Below the pieces are notes generated by a model that was not told where the DNA came from, did no database searches, and saw nothing but the letters and a program-made list of their open reading frames with translations. A stretch of 64,000 nucleotides of DNA from Mesorhabditis belari (Eukaryota; Nematoda; Chromadorea; Rhabditida; Rhabditidae): positions 865,001-929,000 of the forward strand of contig CAUEEP010000909.1 of the NCBI GenBank assembly GCA_958450365.1. The letters run 5' to 3'. How positions within the stretch are numbered: position 1 is the first letter of the stretch; each line of letters begins with the position of its first letter. This document shows, in pieces, positions 1-11,907 of the stretch. The position numbers and the translations under genes were made by a program.

Positions 1-2315
1 CTGCCCAGTTTGAATGCAAATTAAAAAATTCTATTTCAAATGTGAATTGGTTGTCGTTCTAATACAGTATTTACGGTATTTTGTGCTCAAAATTTTCAAT
101 TTAAAGAGTTTTCCTTTTACCAAGCATTTACCTTTGACATCATCGAAATATGTGTGCGTGAAGCCTTTCATATGGAAGTACGCATAAAGTGGATAATGAA
201 CAAGATATAGGACATAGGAAATGTCTCCGATATACGAAAGGATCACATTGTTCACCCAGAGATCCTTGCCTAAAAGAAAATGTGTTATTTGTGATTTTTG
301 TCTGATGCTTCTGTAATCAATTAAACCTTAAAAGCCTTGCAAGCCTTACAACCTTACTTTTCACAAAATCTGGTGCTGATGTTTGATGTTTGAACAAGCG
401 AAATGTACTCAAAAACAGTGAAATGCACTACTTGTTTTGATCAGATCAGACTAAACACAATTGCAGCTATTTTCTCTCCACAAAAGTGCAAAGTTGAACG
501 TGATCAAGTTAGAGACAATGGCTCTAGTACTCCAAAACGATAAAGATCCACAACTCACCCAGATTCGCACAAATTATCGTGCCCGCTGAACAGAAAAGTG
601 ATACCAGTATATCAACCTAAACAGTTTTTTTTCTTGAATCCACTTTTTCTTCTCACATTTGTCTTTTTCCCGGGTAACGCAAAGCAAATGATGCAAGTAA
701 TCAAAAACAAGATGAAAGAAATCAATGAGAGGAAAACTTTCAATGTACTTTTGCTTTCATGGGCATCTAAAAAGGATTACTTGCTATTTCGGACCAAAAT
801 ATTTACCTGAGACTTGTGTCTGTGCAACTATCTTCCCGTCTTTATTTTCTTCCGAGACTTTATTGTTTTTGATCGTTACAGACTTGGGGATTTTGTTGGT
901 AAACTAAACTTGTTGATTTTGTAAACAAGCAACAGTAAACAGAATAATAGTTCAAGTTGTAAACTTTCAGCCGGATTTTTGGTACAAATTAACAGCCGTT
1001 AGCTGATTTTCAGGCTGACTGCACTGATTTTTGTCACTTCAGCAGATCAAAAGTTCTTTGAGTTGGAGTTGGAATACATTTTTGTTTAGGTTTTAGATGA
1101 TGGTTTTAGTTTTTAACTCACAAATGTTTCTCTGCACTGTTTTTCGACGAAAAACGTGAGAGAGCCGAGGAGAAATTCGAAGAGGCGAGCTGGGGTGAAA
1201 TCGGTTTGAGCCATGTTTGGGAGATACTGGAAAGTGATGCAATCTTTTAGTTGTTTGGGCACTGCTACACTACTTTCCTCATTGATTCAACTTATTGCAA
1301 GACTTAAAGCTGCTATGAAGTCAAATAAGTCTTAATAATCGTAAAACCTTCACCTGACACAGTACAAAAGAAGCCACTCCCATCAGCACCATGCTTATGG
1401 CTTTCTGCCAGAATTTCATCGGAAACAGAAAATAGAAGAGGCCGGGGACAATCAAGTAATACTAAACGACCAGTTTTTGATTAAATGAACTTAACAATAA
1501 GTTGGCTTTAAAGCTCAGACTCAGTTTACCGTAGCTGAAATCTTATTGAAGCTGAAAGTTCCTTTAACCTGCATTTCAACCGCCACCGTCCACAAATGAT
1601 TGATCGGGAGAAGCATTTCTGGCTGAAAAACAATGAATTGTTATAAAAACTGTGTCCTTAAAGCTTAAATCAAATGTTAAATCAAAGAATTCTTATACCC
1701 AATTGCCTATTTTACAACTTACATCATAGTGAATATTCTTGACTAACAATATCCCATAAATCGTGTCTTGAGTTGTACGTCGATATTGCTCTTTTGATAG
1801 AAAGAAAAGGCTCGCAACTTGATTCACCAGCAAAATGAGTCTGAGAATTTGATGTTTAAATCATATATAAATATTGTCAACTCACAAATACATAGGAACA
1901 ATCCTCTTGATTCGCCTGATGTAAAATTCTTTCACTGACTCTTTTGTGATACCTGTTTTCAACAAGATTAGAGCCATCAAGTAGCCAGAGATCACGAAGA
2001 AGCTAAAATTTTGAGTGCGGTAGATTTAGCTCTATCGAGTTTACTTGAAAACCTACATTCTAACTCCAAGATTTCCCTTTGATCCCCAAAATCCCGAATG
2101 GAAAGCAAGGACGGCAAGGATTGATAAGGCGCGAAGGGTCTAGAAAGGCTATTGTAGTGGTAGACGATTATTGTAGACAAGTACTGACAGTACTGTAGAC
2201 AAGTATTGTACCGTACTGTAGCTAATCTGACGTAAAAGTTCTCAACAAATGTATTCTCCTTTATTTATCCCACCTGAATCGTTTCCAACTTCGATTTCTT
2301 CTTCTCGGCCACCAT
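1..2315 (-). CDS. Acyltransferase-3 (OAC-like) membrane protein, 3' end outside window
   Basis: Multi-pass O-acyltransferase-like protein of the acyltransferase-3 family, expanded in nematodes as OAC proteins. Start ATG is at 2315; exon 1 (2274-2315) encodes MVAEKKKSKLETIQ. The next exons carry TLRALSILAVLAFHSG, then FFVISGYLMALIL, the family's N-terminal hallmark, then RRIKRIVPMYL. Further exons give the RTTQDTI stretch, a YYLIVPGLFYF membrane segment, RLFEFLLGSLTFF, and a short exon at 559-616 ending AGTIICANLG. The last visible exon (132-269) carries LSYIGDISYVLYLVHYPLY. An acceptor-like CAG lies at positions 3-1, so another exon should begin just left of the window. Exon boundaries and phases match the upstream paralogue (2592-5074), so this is a tandem duplicate. 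Substrate cannot be inferred. Confidence 0.85.
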
Positions 2316-2591
2316 TTTCAAATACCAAAGTTGATTTTAAAATGAAGAGCCGAATGGTAATGAAAACAGATTAATTTGTGATTGGACTTTTAGTTAAAAC
2401 CAAACAAGGAACCCGTTTTCAGTTCTTTTGAAACCCATGTGCATCAATAAAATATCCCTTTTTGGGGGAGGGATCATCTGTTTGAAAACAGATCAATTTC
2501 AAACAGCAACTAGTGAGAGAAAAGAGAAAAAAATTACAAGATCTTTGCTGTTAGTTCGCTTTTTGTGTTTTCCAAAAAGAGATCATATATT

Positions 2592-5074
2592 TTATTCATC
2601 GAAAATGAAATGCCCGTATTTGAAATCGATCGTTAAAGCATTTGGGTCAAAAATTTGCTCACACAGGATGATTATTGAGATGAGAAAGTAGAGAGCTCCT
2701 GAAGTCTTTTGTTAGACAATCAAATGAACTTGCATGGATCGGTTACATCAACAAAAAACGGTTAGATATTTTTAACTTTCACTTACCAATATAACAAAAC
2801 GCTATCTTGGTGCTCGTTTTGATGAAAAATTCCTCTAATGTGTGATGCAGAAGTGCAGAGATGAGAATGGTGAGTGTGATGGCGTAGAAGAAGTCTGAAA
2901 GAGCAGATTTCTATGGCAGATCGACTGACAATTGACTAAAAAGGACTACTTGAATTCTCTTTTAATTGAAGCGTACTTGCTATCAAGCTTTTAACTCACA
3001 ACTTGTCACTCTGTTTAAACTTTTCATTCTTGTGTCTGTAACAAGTTTGTGTCTGTTTGTCATTCCTTGATCGGATCTTTACGGATCTTTACGGGCTAGC
3101 GATTATCGGCGGGGGCCATGTTTTTGACCAACTTGCAGCCCGGTTTTAGATAAGTTTTTGTTAATAACTTTTGATCAAACAAATAGTTCCTCAAAGTTGA
3201 CGTTCTAAGCTATCTAAATCTTATTAAAATTTCCTGATCTGAAAAGTTTAAGGTGCTTAAAAATGAGTTACAAGTTGGCCAAAAAATTGGCCCCCGCTGA
3301 TAATCGCTACTCTCCGCCGTTAACCGTAAGGATCCCCTTGATCATTTCCTGTCAGCTTATCTTAACCAAGAAAAGCACAAGTCTCACCTTTCACTTCTGG
3401 AAAATGTAAGTGTAGTTGACCTTCAGAAAGAAAGACATAGATTGGGAAATGTACCAAATAAAGAACATAAGAGATATCTCCAATATAGGAAAGAACTTGA
3501 TGATTGATGAGTAGCTCGTTGCCTACAAATCACGTATAAAGTTAATATGATTGGCGAGAATCTTAGCTATGTGCTAAATTTAAAATTGAAGTAAAATGGA
3601 GTTAAAATTGAGAGGAAGTGCTTTCCTTGAGTACTTTCCTTAAGCTTTGTTCGATTAAAGCCATAAAATAACAAAACCCACCAATATTGGCAAAAAATAT
3701 TGTACCAGCTGCACATAATAACACAATAAAGACATCGTTCTGAAGAATCTTTTTGAAAGTTTTGCTAAAGTTGTACCTTTTCACTCGTTCCAGTCAATAG
3801 AAAGCAGAATACACATGAAATCAAGAAGAAAAGAAGAGAAATCGATGAACAAAGGTTTTCTTTTGAGAATTGACTTTTGATCGCACCTGAAAAGCTGTTA
3901 GAAACGATCTTTAGGCTGTTAGAAGCACCAAGAAATGATTCTCGTTTTGCTGAATTGAGCACAATGTCAGGGATACTCTTTTCCGGGATTGAATTGGCAG
4001 ACCGTTTATCGAAGAACTGAGAAGGAGCATTTGTTAATTGTTAGTTGGGATTAAGAAATACCTTTCGAATCTCGATTTCCGTGAAGAAGGTGAGTGATCC
4101 GAGAAGGAATTCGAAGAGGCGACTTGGCATGAAATAGATTCCAGTCACCAATGGGAGAGTCTGAAGTTTTGAATTGAGCCAAACCCAGCCAAATCTCATT
4201 TTGTTCAACTTTATCTACAGTATAAAGAAGAAGACAGAAAGAAGAGGAAATATATAAAAAAGAGATATCTACCATATAAAGAAGACAAGATCCAGCTCCA
4301 ATCATCCCCATCATCACCAGTTTTTTCCAATAGCTCATCGGCAACAAGAAGTAGAAAATGATTGGTACAATCAAGTAATACTAAAGTTTGTCATTGAATC
4401 GCCAATCCTGATAATTCACCTGCATTTCCGTGCTCACTGTCCATAAATGAATACTAGGAGAAATATTATCCCACTAAACTTCATAAAATTGTATAAAGCC
4501 TTCAAGTTTACCTCAAAATGCATATTCCTCGCAAAAATCAGAGCCAAAATCGTGTCTTGAGTGGTTCTTCGATGTTTGTCTTTTGTCAGCAGTAAGCTGC
4601 TTCCGATTTGAATTCCCAGCAAGGTAATTCTAAAGTTAAACTTACAAAATAACAGAGAATTTCAAAATTTTAAGAGAAAAACTAGAGAAAAATGGCTAAA
4701 CTTTGAAAAATTTCAGTAGAAAAACGCACAAGTACAATGGGACAATCCTTTTGACTCGTCGAAGATAAAAATCTTTTGTGGACTCCAATGTGACACCGGT
4801 TTTCGAAAGAATCATTGCCATTAAATATCCAGAAATCACAAAGAAGCTGAAAATGATTTTGATTTCAAAAGAATAGATAAGAATTTTTACATATGTACTC
4901 CAAGATCTCCCTTTGATGCCCAATAGCTCGTGTGATAGACGAGAACAGAAATGATCGAGAGAGCTCGGAGGGTCTGCAAATTTTAGATTTCAACGGTTAA
5001 ATATAGAAATTTTGTTTAAATCAAAGATTTACCTGAATTGTCTCCAATTTTGGCTTCTTCTTCTCTTGTGTCAT
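2592..5074 (-). CDS. Acyltransferase-3 (OAC-like) membrane protein, complete
   Basis: Complete paralogue of the gene at 1-2315. Exon 1 is 5033-5074 (MTQEKKKPKLETIQ), followed by 4891-4973, 4730-4846 (FFVISGYLMAMILSKTG and RRVKRIVPLYL), 4512-4629, and then YYLIVPIIFYFLLP and SRLFEFLLGSLTFF. A linker exon and a membrane exon (NDVFIVLLCAAGTIFF) come next, then 3388-3522 (LSYIGDISYVLYLVHFPIY), 2787-2894 (ALLHHTLEEFF) and a last exon 2592-2698. The stop codon overlaps an AATAAA, a likely poly(A) signal. The protein ends after its final membrane helix, so no SGNH esterase domain follows the acyltransferase domain. Only 276 bp separate its stop from the start of the next paralogue. Confidence 0.88.
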
Positions 5075-5169
5075 TTTTGAAGCAAGAATTGAGCGAGAAT
5101 TGAGCAAGAATTGAGCCGAAATTCTTTATGGAACTTTCAAAGTCTGGTTTCACAATAAAATTTCAAGTT

Positions 5170-5290
5170 TCCAAAGTCAGAGTAACTCAATTAGTTGTGC
5201 AAAATGGTTCCTTTATAGATTTATCCTTTTTGAAATAGATACAAAATTAAGATTAATAGCTTGTAGATGAAGAACAGGAGATAAGAAATA
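5170..5290. repeat. Direct repeat copy 1 upstream of OAC gene
   Basis: About 120 bp, beginning near AACTCAATTAGTTGTG and containing TTTATAGATTTATC, TACAAAATT and AGGAGATAAGAAAT. It recurs in the same orientation at 5658-5780 with scattered substitutions. It lies just upstream of the acyltransferase start at 5074, so one copy could contain promoter sequence. No coding potential was seen. Confidence 0.7.
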
Positions 5291-5657
5291 AAAACTTGAG
5301 ACTCGAGCAAAACACAAAGATTTGAGGTGGGAGAAGTTTTGCTTGAGACAAAAATTGAAGGAATCTGTGTTGTGATCTCTGAGTTGTACGGTACAAGGTA
5401 AGCAAATTTATCATTTCATTTAAGTTTCAAACTTTGAACTGTTTTTATTCTGTGTACAGCAGCGGACATTCACTTAGCAACTTTTCGTTTTTGAACAAGA
5501 AACCGTTTGTTTTTAAATCAGTTAAACTAGAAACTAGTTTCGAAATCTATTTGCTCATAAGATAATTCTCATAGCAAACAGTAATTCTTGATGAATGATG
5601 ATTTGAATGGAAAGCGTTAAATCTTGATGAACGGTAATTCTTGATGAATGTCAACAG

Positions 5658-5780
5658 CGATTGGAGTTACTCAATTAGTTGTGTAAAAAGGTTCTTTTAT
5701 AGATTTATCTTTTTCAAATGGATACAAAATTGTGATTAATGACTTGTAGATGATGAATAGGAGATAAGAAATGAAAAAGA
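5658..5780. repeat. Direct repeat copy 2
   Basis: Second copy of the repeat at 5170-5290, about 490 bp away in the same orientation. Confidence 0.7.
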
Positions 5781-5844
5781 TGGATCCTGCTTTGAAAGAA
5801 GAGTCATTATCGTTTTGAAGAGTGGTTTTACTGGGTTAGTAATA

Positions 5845-6013
5845 GTAATTCGTGGCAATAGTAGAGCCTTTCGTAGCATGAAGCTTTAAAATTCGAGAAA
5901 TGGTTGATTTGTGCACCCTTAAAATTATCAAAATCCGACTTTGGGTGTCTCCTGCATCGCAACGATTGTGTCATGAATTGCAGGAATGATTTGTTTCTTC
6001 TTTCCCATAACTA
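5845..6013 (-). pseudogene. Tc1/mariner transposase N-terminal fragment
   Basis: Minus-strand reading gives MGKKKQIIPAIHDTIVAMQ and, after a frame break, RVHKSTISRILKLHATKGST. This is the helix-turn-helix start of a Tc1-type transposase. No catalytic part follows, so it is a degenerate fragment in the spacer between the transporter and the acyltransferases. The rest of 5075-6240 has no recognisable gene. Confidence 0.6.
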
Positions 6014-6240
6014 AAAACAAAACTTATTTCTTTAGTAAAGACTTTAGATAACAGTAATAACAGTAGAAATAACAGTAGAATAAAAATAAAAAATTAAAAA
6101 CAACAGATTAAGAACAAAGAAAAGCAATGATTCTCTTTGTGTTGCTAAGTTAATGTCGTTGGGTTTTTGAATAAATGTGTCTTAAGTCCGCTACTGTACT
6201 TTGAGCCCAGCTTTTCTTCATCTTTATTGCTACCAAAAAT

Positions 6241-9200
6241 CTAGAATGAAATATCAATAGTGTGATCCTTTGTGTGGTACCCAACAACACCAGGCGGTGA
6301 CAGATCTTCTTGTTTTCCTTTCAATCTTCTCATTTTCTCTTCTTCTGACATGAATAACCATTCAACTTCATCAATCGAACAGTCTTTTGTTTCTGGGATT
6401 GCCCACCAGACAAAGACGAGAGCGACAATAGTGATCCCACCGTAAAGCCAGAATGTTCCTGAACATAACTTGATTTCAAAGTTGATTAGTTTCAACTCTA
6501 TTAGATGTAGGTTAATCAACTGGTTAATTAGTTCCCAACTAGTTCCCAACAGTCCTAGGATCCTCAATAAAAGGTAGCACAGAAAGCCCTTTGAGAGGAA
6601 AGGGCGCGGAAAAGCAGCGGGTTCAATGTGCCCCCATAGTGGATTACTGTCTGTCTCTCAGTGGCGGGTTCGACCCCGCTTGCGGCAGTTTTAATTCCCA
6701 ACAGTTTAGGCTACAAAAAGTTTGTCCAATGTCCTACATAAAATGTCCAATGAATGATTGGAGATTTTTTGAAAAATGCTACAATTTTTGTAATCGCCTT
6801 CAAATTTGGAAATCTGACTCACCATATTTCGTAAGTGCTTCAGAAAGCGATAGAAAAGTAAGGGAAATGAGGAGATTGAAGGCCCAATTCGAGGCGGTGG
6901 CAATCGACACACAAGTCGATCTCGCCCACAACGGGTAGAACTCAGCATTCAAGACCCATGGAAGAGGAGCATAGCCTGAAGAATATGGAAGTGAATTCTC
7001 TCGAACTGCCTCAAACCTATCGAGAAAAATGATAAATAGATGACCATGAGAATGATTGGAATGTAGGTGAACCGAGAGTGACAGAACGAGGCACTCCACT
7101 CATATTGAGCTCCTTCACCCTGTTCTGTTCCATTCATACAGAATCCGACAAGAGCTCGATCTTCGGTGTCCATGGAATAGGGGACACAGTAGCCTAAAAT
7201 AGTGTTGCTAGGGTTAATAAGTGTTAGCAAGGCTAAAATGCAACTTCAGATAGATAGATCTTTGTCTATCAATTCACTTTGTCTAACCTGAATCATGTGC
7301 TTTTCCTTTGCAGAAGCCACATTGCTCGTCAGTCACACAGTAGTCACAATTTCTGAATTTCATTTTGATTTGGCATTTATAAAGCTATTACCTATAAGCT
7401 TTGCACACTTCAATATGGTTGACTGATCGAGTTGTGTAATTGTTGATGACTGGGTCAGAGTCTCGATTGATCGCATAGAATGCGCCACCCATTGCAAAGA
7501 GAGTGATTCCCTGATCAGTTATAATCACAAAATCTATTCCAAGTACAAACCACTCCAATAACTGAACAAATTAACAAGGCTCTTCTCCCGAATTTGTCAA
7601 TCGTGTAAAGGGGTAGGAAAGTGCAGACGAAATTCACCGCTTCAATTGAGTTTTACACGAATAACCGTAAATTTACCTGATATAGCTGCTGAGATCCAAA
7701 TTGTCGCATGTTTATCACCGACACCGGCTGCTTGGATGATTTTTCCTGTGTAGTACCTAAATTTCTTTGACAACAGCAAGATTTTAAGCGCTTACATGAT
7801 CGTATTAATGCCAGAAAGTTGTTGAAATCCTTGTAAAACACAGCCGATCAGAAGAGCTTTTCTAACATGTGGAGTGGAGAAAACGCGAATGAGAATCGAC
7901 TCTGAGAAATTGATTTTCGATAAATTTTGACTTAAACCAACCATCATCCTCCGATTTCTGAACTTTAGCCAGCTCTGTAGCTACAGCCAGTTCAGAGAGC
8001 TCGTATTCGATCCAACTCTTGTCTCCATTGTAGATTTTATCCAATACCTGCGTAAGAGTCGTGCTTTAGATCTTTATAAACTAACAAGTCTTGCATCATC
8101 AATCATATTGTGCTCATAAAGCCATCGAGGACTCTCGGGAAGACAGAAGAAAGCAACGAATTGGATTCCAGCTGGGATTGCCGCAAAACCGAACATCAAT
8201 CTGAGTTGGATAACTTTGATAGCGTTGCTAGACTATGCACAGGGTGGCTGAAAAGTATCCGGAACAATTTTGTTTATGCGCACTCGCTTTATTAATTCAG
8301 TTATTGTTCATTTTTTCGTTGATACGTATTCTTGATTATAATGTTTTTGCGTTTCAGTAATAATAATATTGATATTTAGGTGCTATAAAGACCTCGCTCC
8401 ACCGTGAAGCCATTGTGCGTCGGCGACAGTCAGGAATGAAGCCAATGGTGATCGCAAAACGACTTCAAATACCCAAGTCAACGGTTTACGAAGTGATTAA
8501 TCAATGGAAAAGAACTGCAAGTATCAAGGAAAAGCCAAAATCCGGACGTACTGTGAACACACGACAAAACCGGGGCATCATCAAAAAGCGAATTGGCCGC
8601 AATGATGGATTGAGCCTGAATAGGAGGACCAAAAGCCTTAAAATCTCTCGTAAACGCCTCCAAATGATTGTCAAACATGAGCTAGGACTAAAAAGCTATC
8701 GTTTGCTGAAAGGACAATTTTTGACGGATCAAAACAAATAGGAAACGCACTATTCGATCGATGTAAAACGTTGTTGTACTTGTTTCTAAATACTTTTTCC
8801 GGATACTTATTAGTCACCCTGTACTTTGTGTTCAAAAAATAAGCACACATTGCCTGGTACACTACTCATGTAATTCAGTCCAATTGCCTAACTCTACCTC
8901 CATCCAATATTCGTCGGATCAATATAGGAGAAGGCACCAGCGAAGACATTGGCTGCAAAGAGACCAAAAGTGACCATCAATTGGAAACCGGTGATGAGAG
9001 TTCCACGGATGTAGGCTGGTGATGCTTCACCCACGTAGACTGGGACAACCATTGAGGCAAAGCCTAGAGCCTAAAGACTTTAGCGATTGATTGAGAACCA
9101 ACCAATAGCCATTCCAAGTAAAACTCTTCCACCAGTCAGCATTATCTTCTCCACTGCAATCGCACAAATCAGCGCACCAATTGTGAAAACGAGAGACGAG

Positions 9201-9998
9201 CCGATGATCACTTTCTTTCTTCCATAACGATCTGAACCGGCTCCAGAAAGGAGAGAACCCACTGCTGCAAAGCCTGTAAACAAAATGAGTTACTTTACAT
9301 TATACATTACATTACTACATTACATTGCATTTTAGGAAAATTTAGAATTGAGTATAATAACAAGTACATCGACTTCATTTGATCTTTCACTTACCGTGGC
9401 TTTCACTTGTTAACTTTCTGATCTTCACTCACCTGGCGTAACAGAGACAATGATTTCTTGCCAAACATAGGACAATGGTTTCATTCCAGTATTGGATGGC
9501 ACGTACAACATCGCCGATGAGACGATACCCGTGTCATAGCCAAACAGAAAACCGCCTGGAATCAGATATTTGAAAAATTGGAAAGAAAGCATTCACCAAT
9601 CACAGCAGTGAATGAGAGCAGATACACGAATACCCCGAGTTTCGGTCGATGAAGGGGTTTATCCGCTGTACCGGAGTGAGCCGTCGCGACCTAGATTAAG
9701 GTGTGTTTCTCTCAGCTATTGTATTTTCTAAAAGACGCCAGTCTTAGAACACCAGCAATCAATCTGTTATTTTACATTCGATCAATTGAATTTAAGCATC
9801 TTTGCCTCTTTCCTCATCAAACAACACCAAATTTGGGCAAATTAAATAGAACTGATGGCTTGTAGGATTTCTAAAGTAGTTGTAGACCTGTAGAGTTTCT
9901 AATGAAGATGCTTTTTAGAGAATAGGGAACACATTTTGATCAGAATTAACAGAATGATCAGAATTATCTTGTCTACTTACCACATTCAATTGAACCAT
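6241..9998 (-). CDS. hmit-1: Proton/myo-inositol cotransporter (HMIT, SLC2A13 type)
   Basis: Twelve-helix MFS sugar transporter at the plasma membrane, predicted to import myo-inositol with protons. A tiny first exon (9981-9998, MVQLNV) is followed by 9597-9690, 9433-9555 ([17 protein letters not shown]), 9103-9273 (GSDRYGRKK, the MFS loop 2-3 motif), 8898-9070, 8086-8200 (PESPRWL), 7942-8047, then QQLSGINT and [10 protein letters not shown] cysteine-rich extracellular loop ([12 protein letters not shown]), PSI-like and diagnostic of HMIT, separates the last helices. [15 protein letters not shown] and [12 protein letters not shown] follow. Stop at 6241-6243. A 41-bp intron lies near 6978-7018. 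Two introns hold foreign DNA: a Tc1-like element (8240-8821) and a tRNA-like relic (6634-6702). The assignment to HMIT rests on the inserted loop; which C. elegans hmit-1 paralogue is closest cannot be told. Confidence 0.9.
6634..6702 (+). repeat. tRNA-like relic in transporter intron
   Basis: It contains an A-box-like ATAGTGGATTAC, an anticodon-arm-like ACTG...CAGT stem with loop CTGTCTC, and a B-box GGGTTCGACCCC with a perfect GCGGG/CCCGC stem. The acceptor ends pair only partly and the D arm is shortened, so this is not an intact tRNA gene. It is probably related to the tRNA-tailed repeats at 33-50 kb, although the conserved leader was not found here. Confidence 0.4.
8240..8821 (+). mobile_element. 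Internally deleted Tc1/mariner-type element
   Basis: Terminal inverted repeats begin CAGGGTG(G/A)CT and contain AAGTATCCGGA at both ends. TA flanks the right end; the left flank is CA, so a target-site base has probably mutated. It sits wholly inside an intron of the inositol transporter. A plus-strand ORF (8415-8741, 108 aa) is the N-terminal DNA-binding part of a transposase ([23 protein letters not shown]). The DDE catalytic half is missing, so the copy is non-autonomous. Confidence 0.85.
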
Positions 9999-10351
9999 TG
10001 CTGTTCCTTGTTACCGCAATTGATTATCCATTGTAGATTCCATAAAGGTCAATAATTACAGCCAAAAATTGTTTATACATGTGAAAGTTCTCTGACTATG
10101 AGAGAGAAATCTCTTTTCATTGATTCAAGATATCATTAGAGGCGTAAAACAAGGAAAATGAAAAGATAAAAAGGGAAAAAGAACAAAAAGAGAAAATATC
10201 TCTGTGGATTTTAATTGGATCTTTGAAGATTTCATTTGCAAAAACTAAATTGCCTGCTCATTTTCGAAAAACTCTTTAGTTTTTCTTTTGATCTCTTCTT
10301 CAAGGAACGGAGGAAATGCAAAATTTGGTTTAGATGTAAAGCAGGCTTTTG
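9999..10351. other. Upstream region of transporter, no gene seen
   Basis: AT-rich 5' flank of the transporter start at 9998. No convincing exon, repeat or RNA gene was recognised before the MITE at 10352. Confidence 0.5.
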
Positions 10352-10873
10352 TATTAGGTTGATGCATAAGTCTTTTTGTTCCTTTACGTCTGCCGTTTCA
10401 AGCCAACAACTGCACCAATTAAACTACGGTTGATTTCATTAGAAAAACCAATTATTTTTCTGCAAAATAACATTAAAACGGGTTTAAAAATATTTTATGC
10501 CTGGATTTTCTTGAGAGTATGAAGTCGGGTAGTCAAAAAGGGCTAACTCGATGATGCGGTTTAGACACCTTAGCTAAAGAAAACCTATCTTCGTGTCAAT
10601 AGATAAAAGATAGAGAAAAAAAGTTTGATATTTCGCCAAAATTTCAGAGAAATTCATTCAGCCAATTTTTCCGTAGAGTTTTTTATAGATTTTTACGAAA
10701 AAGGCGTTTTTCACTCTCGAATTTGCTTGAAAGTGAACCGAAATTCATTTAAAAAGATGCAAATTGAACAAAAAAACACTTTTTTTATAGAGCAAACTAT
10801 AGATTAATTGGTGAATTTGTTGCTTTTTAACAGAAGTACGAAAAAAACGAAAAGACTTATGCATCAACCTATT
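10352..10873. mobile_element. 520-bp mariner-like MITE, copy 1
   Basis: Ends are TTAGGTTGATGCATAAGTC at the left and GACTTATGCATCAACCTA at the right, next to TA dinucleotides. No transposase is encoded. A near-identical copy in opposite orientation lies at 42590-43117, sharing the internal ACTCTCGAATTTGCTTG and CCGTAGAGTTTTTTATAG stretches. Ends of this type are typical of mariner elements. Confidence 0.85.
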
Positions 10874-11049
10874 ACATCAGCTTTAGAATCAGCTTTGTAC
10901 ATCAGCTTTGAAATAGGTAACAAAGAAAGTCAAAATTCGTTATTTCTAGAAAAGGAAAAAAGCAATCCAGTGTTGTAGACTGTTAGGTCAATAATCTCTT
11001 AAATTTGCATAAACCATTTTTGTTTTGAGATAGAGCTTTTTGAGCATAC

Positions 11050-11110
11050 CACAGATTGGCGCACAATTGTGGAACCTCTTGTTTTTCGTCTGTAACTCAA
11101 CGCGACTGGA
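11050..11110. repeat. Solo end of the 719-bp TIR element
   Basis: CAGATTGGCGCACAATTGTGG followed by GTCTGTAACTCAACGC matches the outer end of the element at 11189-11907. This looks like a truncated or partly deleted neighbouring copy. Confidence 0.6.
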
Positions 11111-11188
11111 ACCTGCAACTCAACTCAACAGGTAATGCATTCGATCACCATAAGCTACAAGTTAAAGCATTGAAGACTTGTGAATCTA

Positions 11189-11907
11189 CAGAGTGGCGCA
11201 CAATTATGGAAACTCGGTTTCTCGACTGTAACTCAACGCCCAATTATTCAGTTCCCCTAATTTCATATCTATATGAAATTTCAAGTTAATTTCTGCGGTC
11301 AATTTCAATTTTTAGTTCAGAAACACAGTGTTACGTTTTTTATAGTTCTTCGAAGTTCAGAGGTGCCAACCTCTCAGCAGAATCATCGTTTTCAATAGTT
11401 TTCAACTCTCAACTACCAGAATTGCCTAGAAATCAACCAATTCTTTTAGTTTCACTCCTGAATTTAAACAAATATCACAAAATAAATGCATTAACTTTGC
11501 AAGACAGCAAATCAGGAATGATTTGGGGATTCACCAGGCAACGCACGCTCAGCTTTCAGAGAATTTAACTATTAGCTCTCAAGATTCTGAAATTATTGAA
11601 AATCTTCTGATTAGAAATACACCAGATCATTCTATTTCTTAATAAAAAGCAAAAATGAGTAAATAGGAAGCGGGAATTTCTTCTAAATTCGTGTAAATCT
11701 CGTCAAACAACGATTCTGCCGAGAGATTAGCACCTCTGAACTTCGAAGTACTATAAAAAGCGTAACACTGTATTTCTGAACTAAAAATTGAAATTGACTG
11801 CAGAAATTAAATTGAAATTTCATATAAATATGAAATTAAGGGAATTGAATAATTGGGTGTTGAGTTACAGTCGAAAAACCGAGTTTCCATAATTGTGCGC
11901 CACTCTG
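11189..11907. mobile_element. 719-bp non-autonomous element with ~210-bp terminal inverted repeats
   Basis: It is bounded by TA on both sides. The ends read CAGAGTGGCGCACAATTATGG and, inverted, CCATAATTGTGCGCCACTCTG. The inverted repeats extend about 210 bp (AACACAGTGTTACG, GAAGTTCAGAGGTGC) around a unique centre. No transposase ORF. A foldback-type Tc1/mariner MITE by its ends and TA target. Confidence 0.8.

Noticed and set aside
6591..6948. Overlapping ORFs on both strands between transporter exons
   Set aside because: The plus-strand frame runs across the intron and the antisense of a confirmed transporter exon; only the minus-strand exon ending at 6823 is supported.
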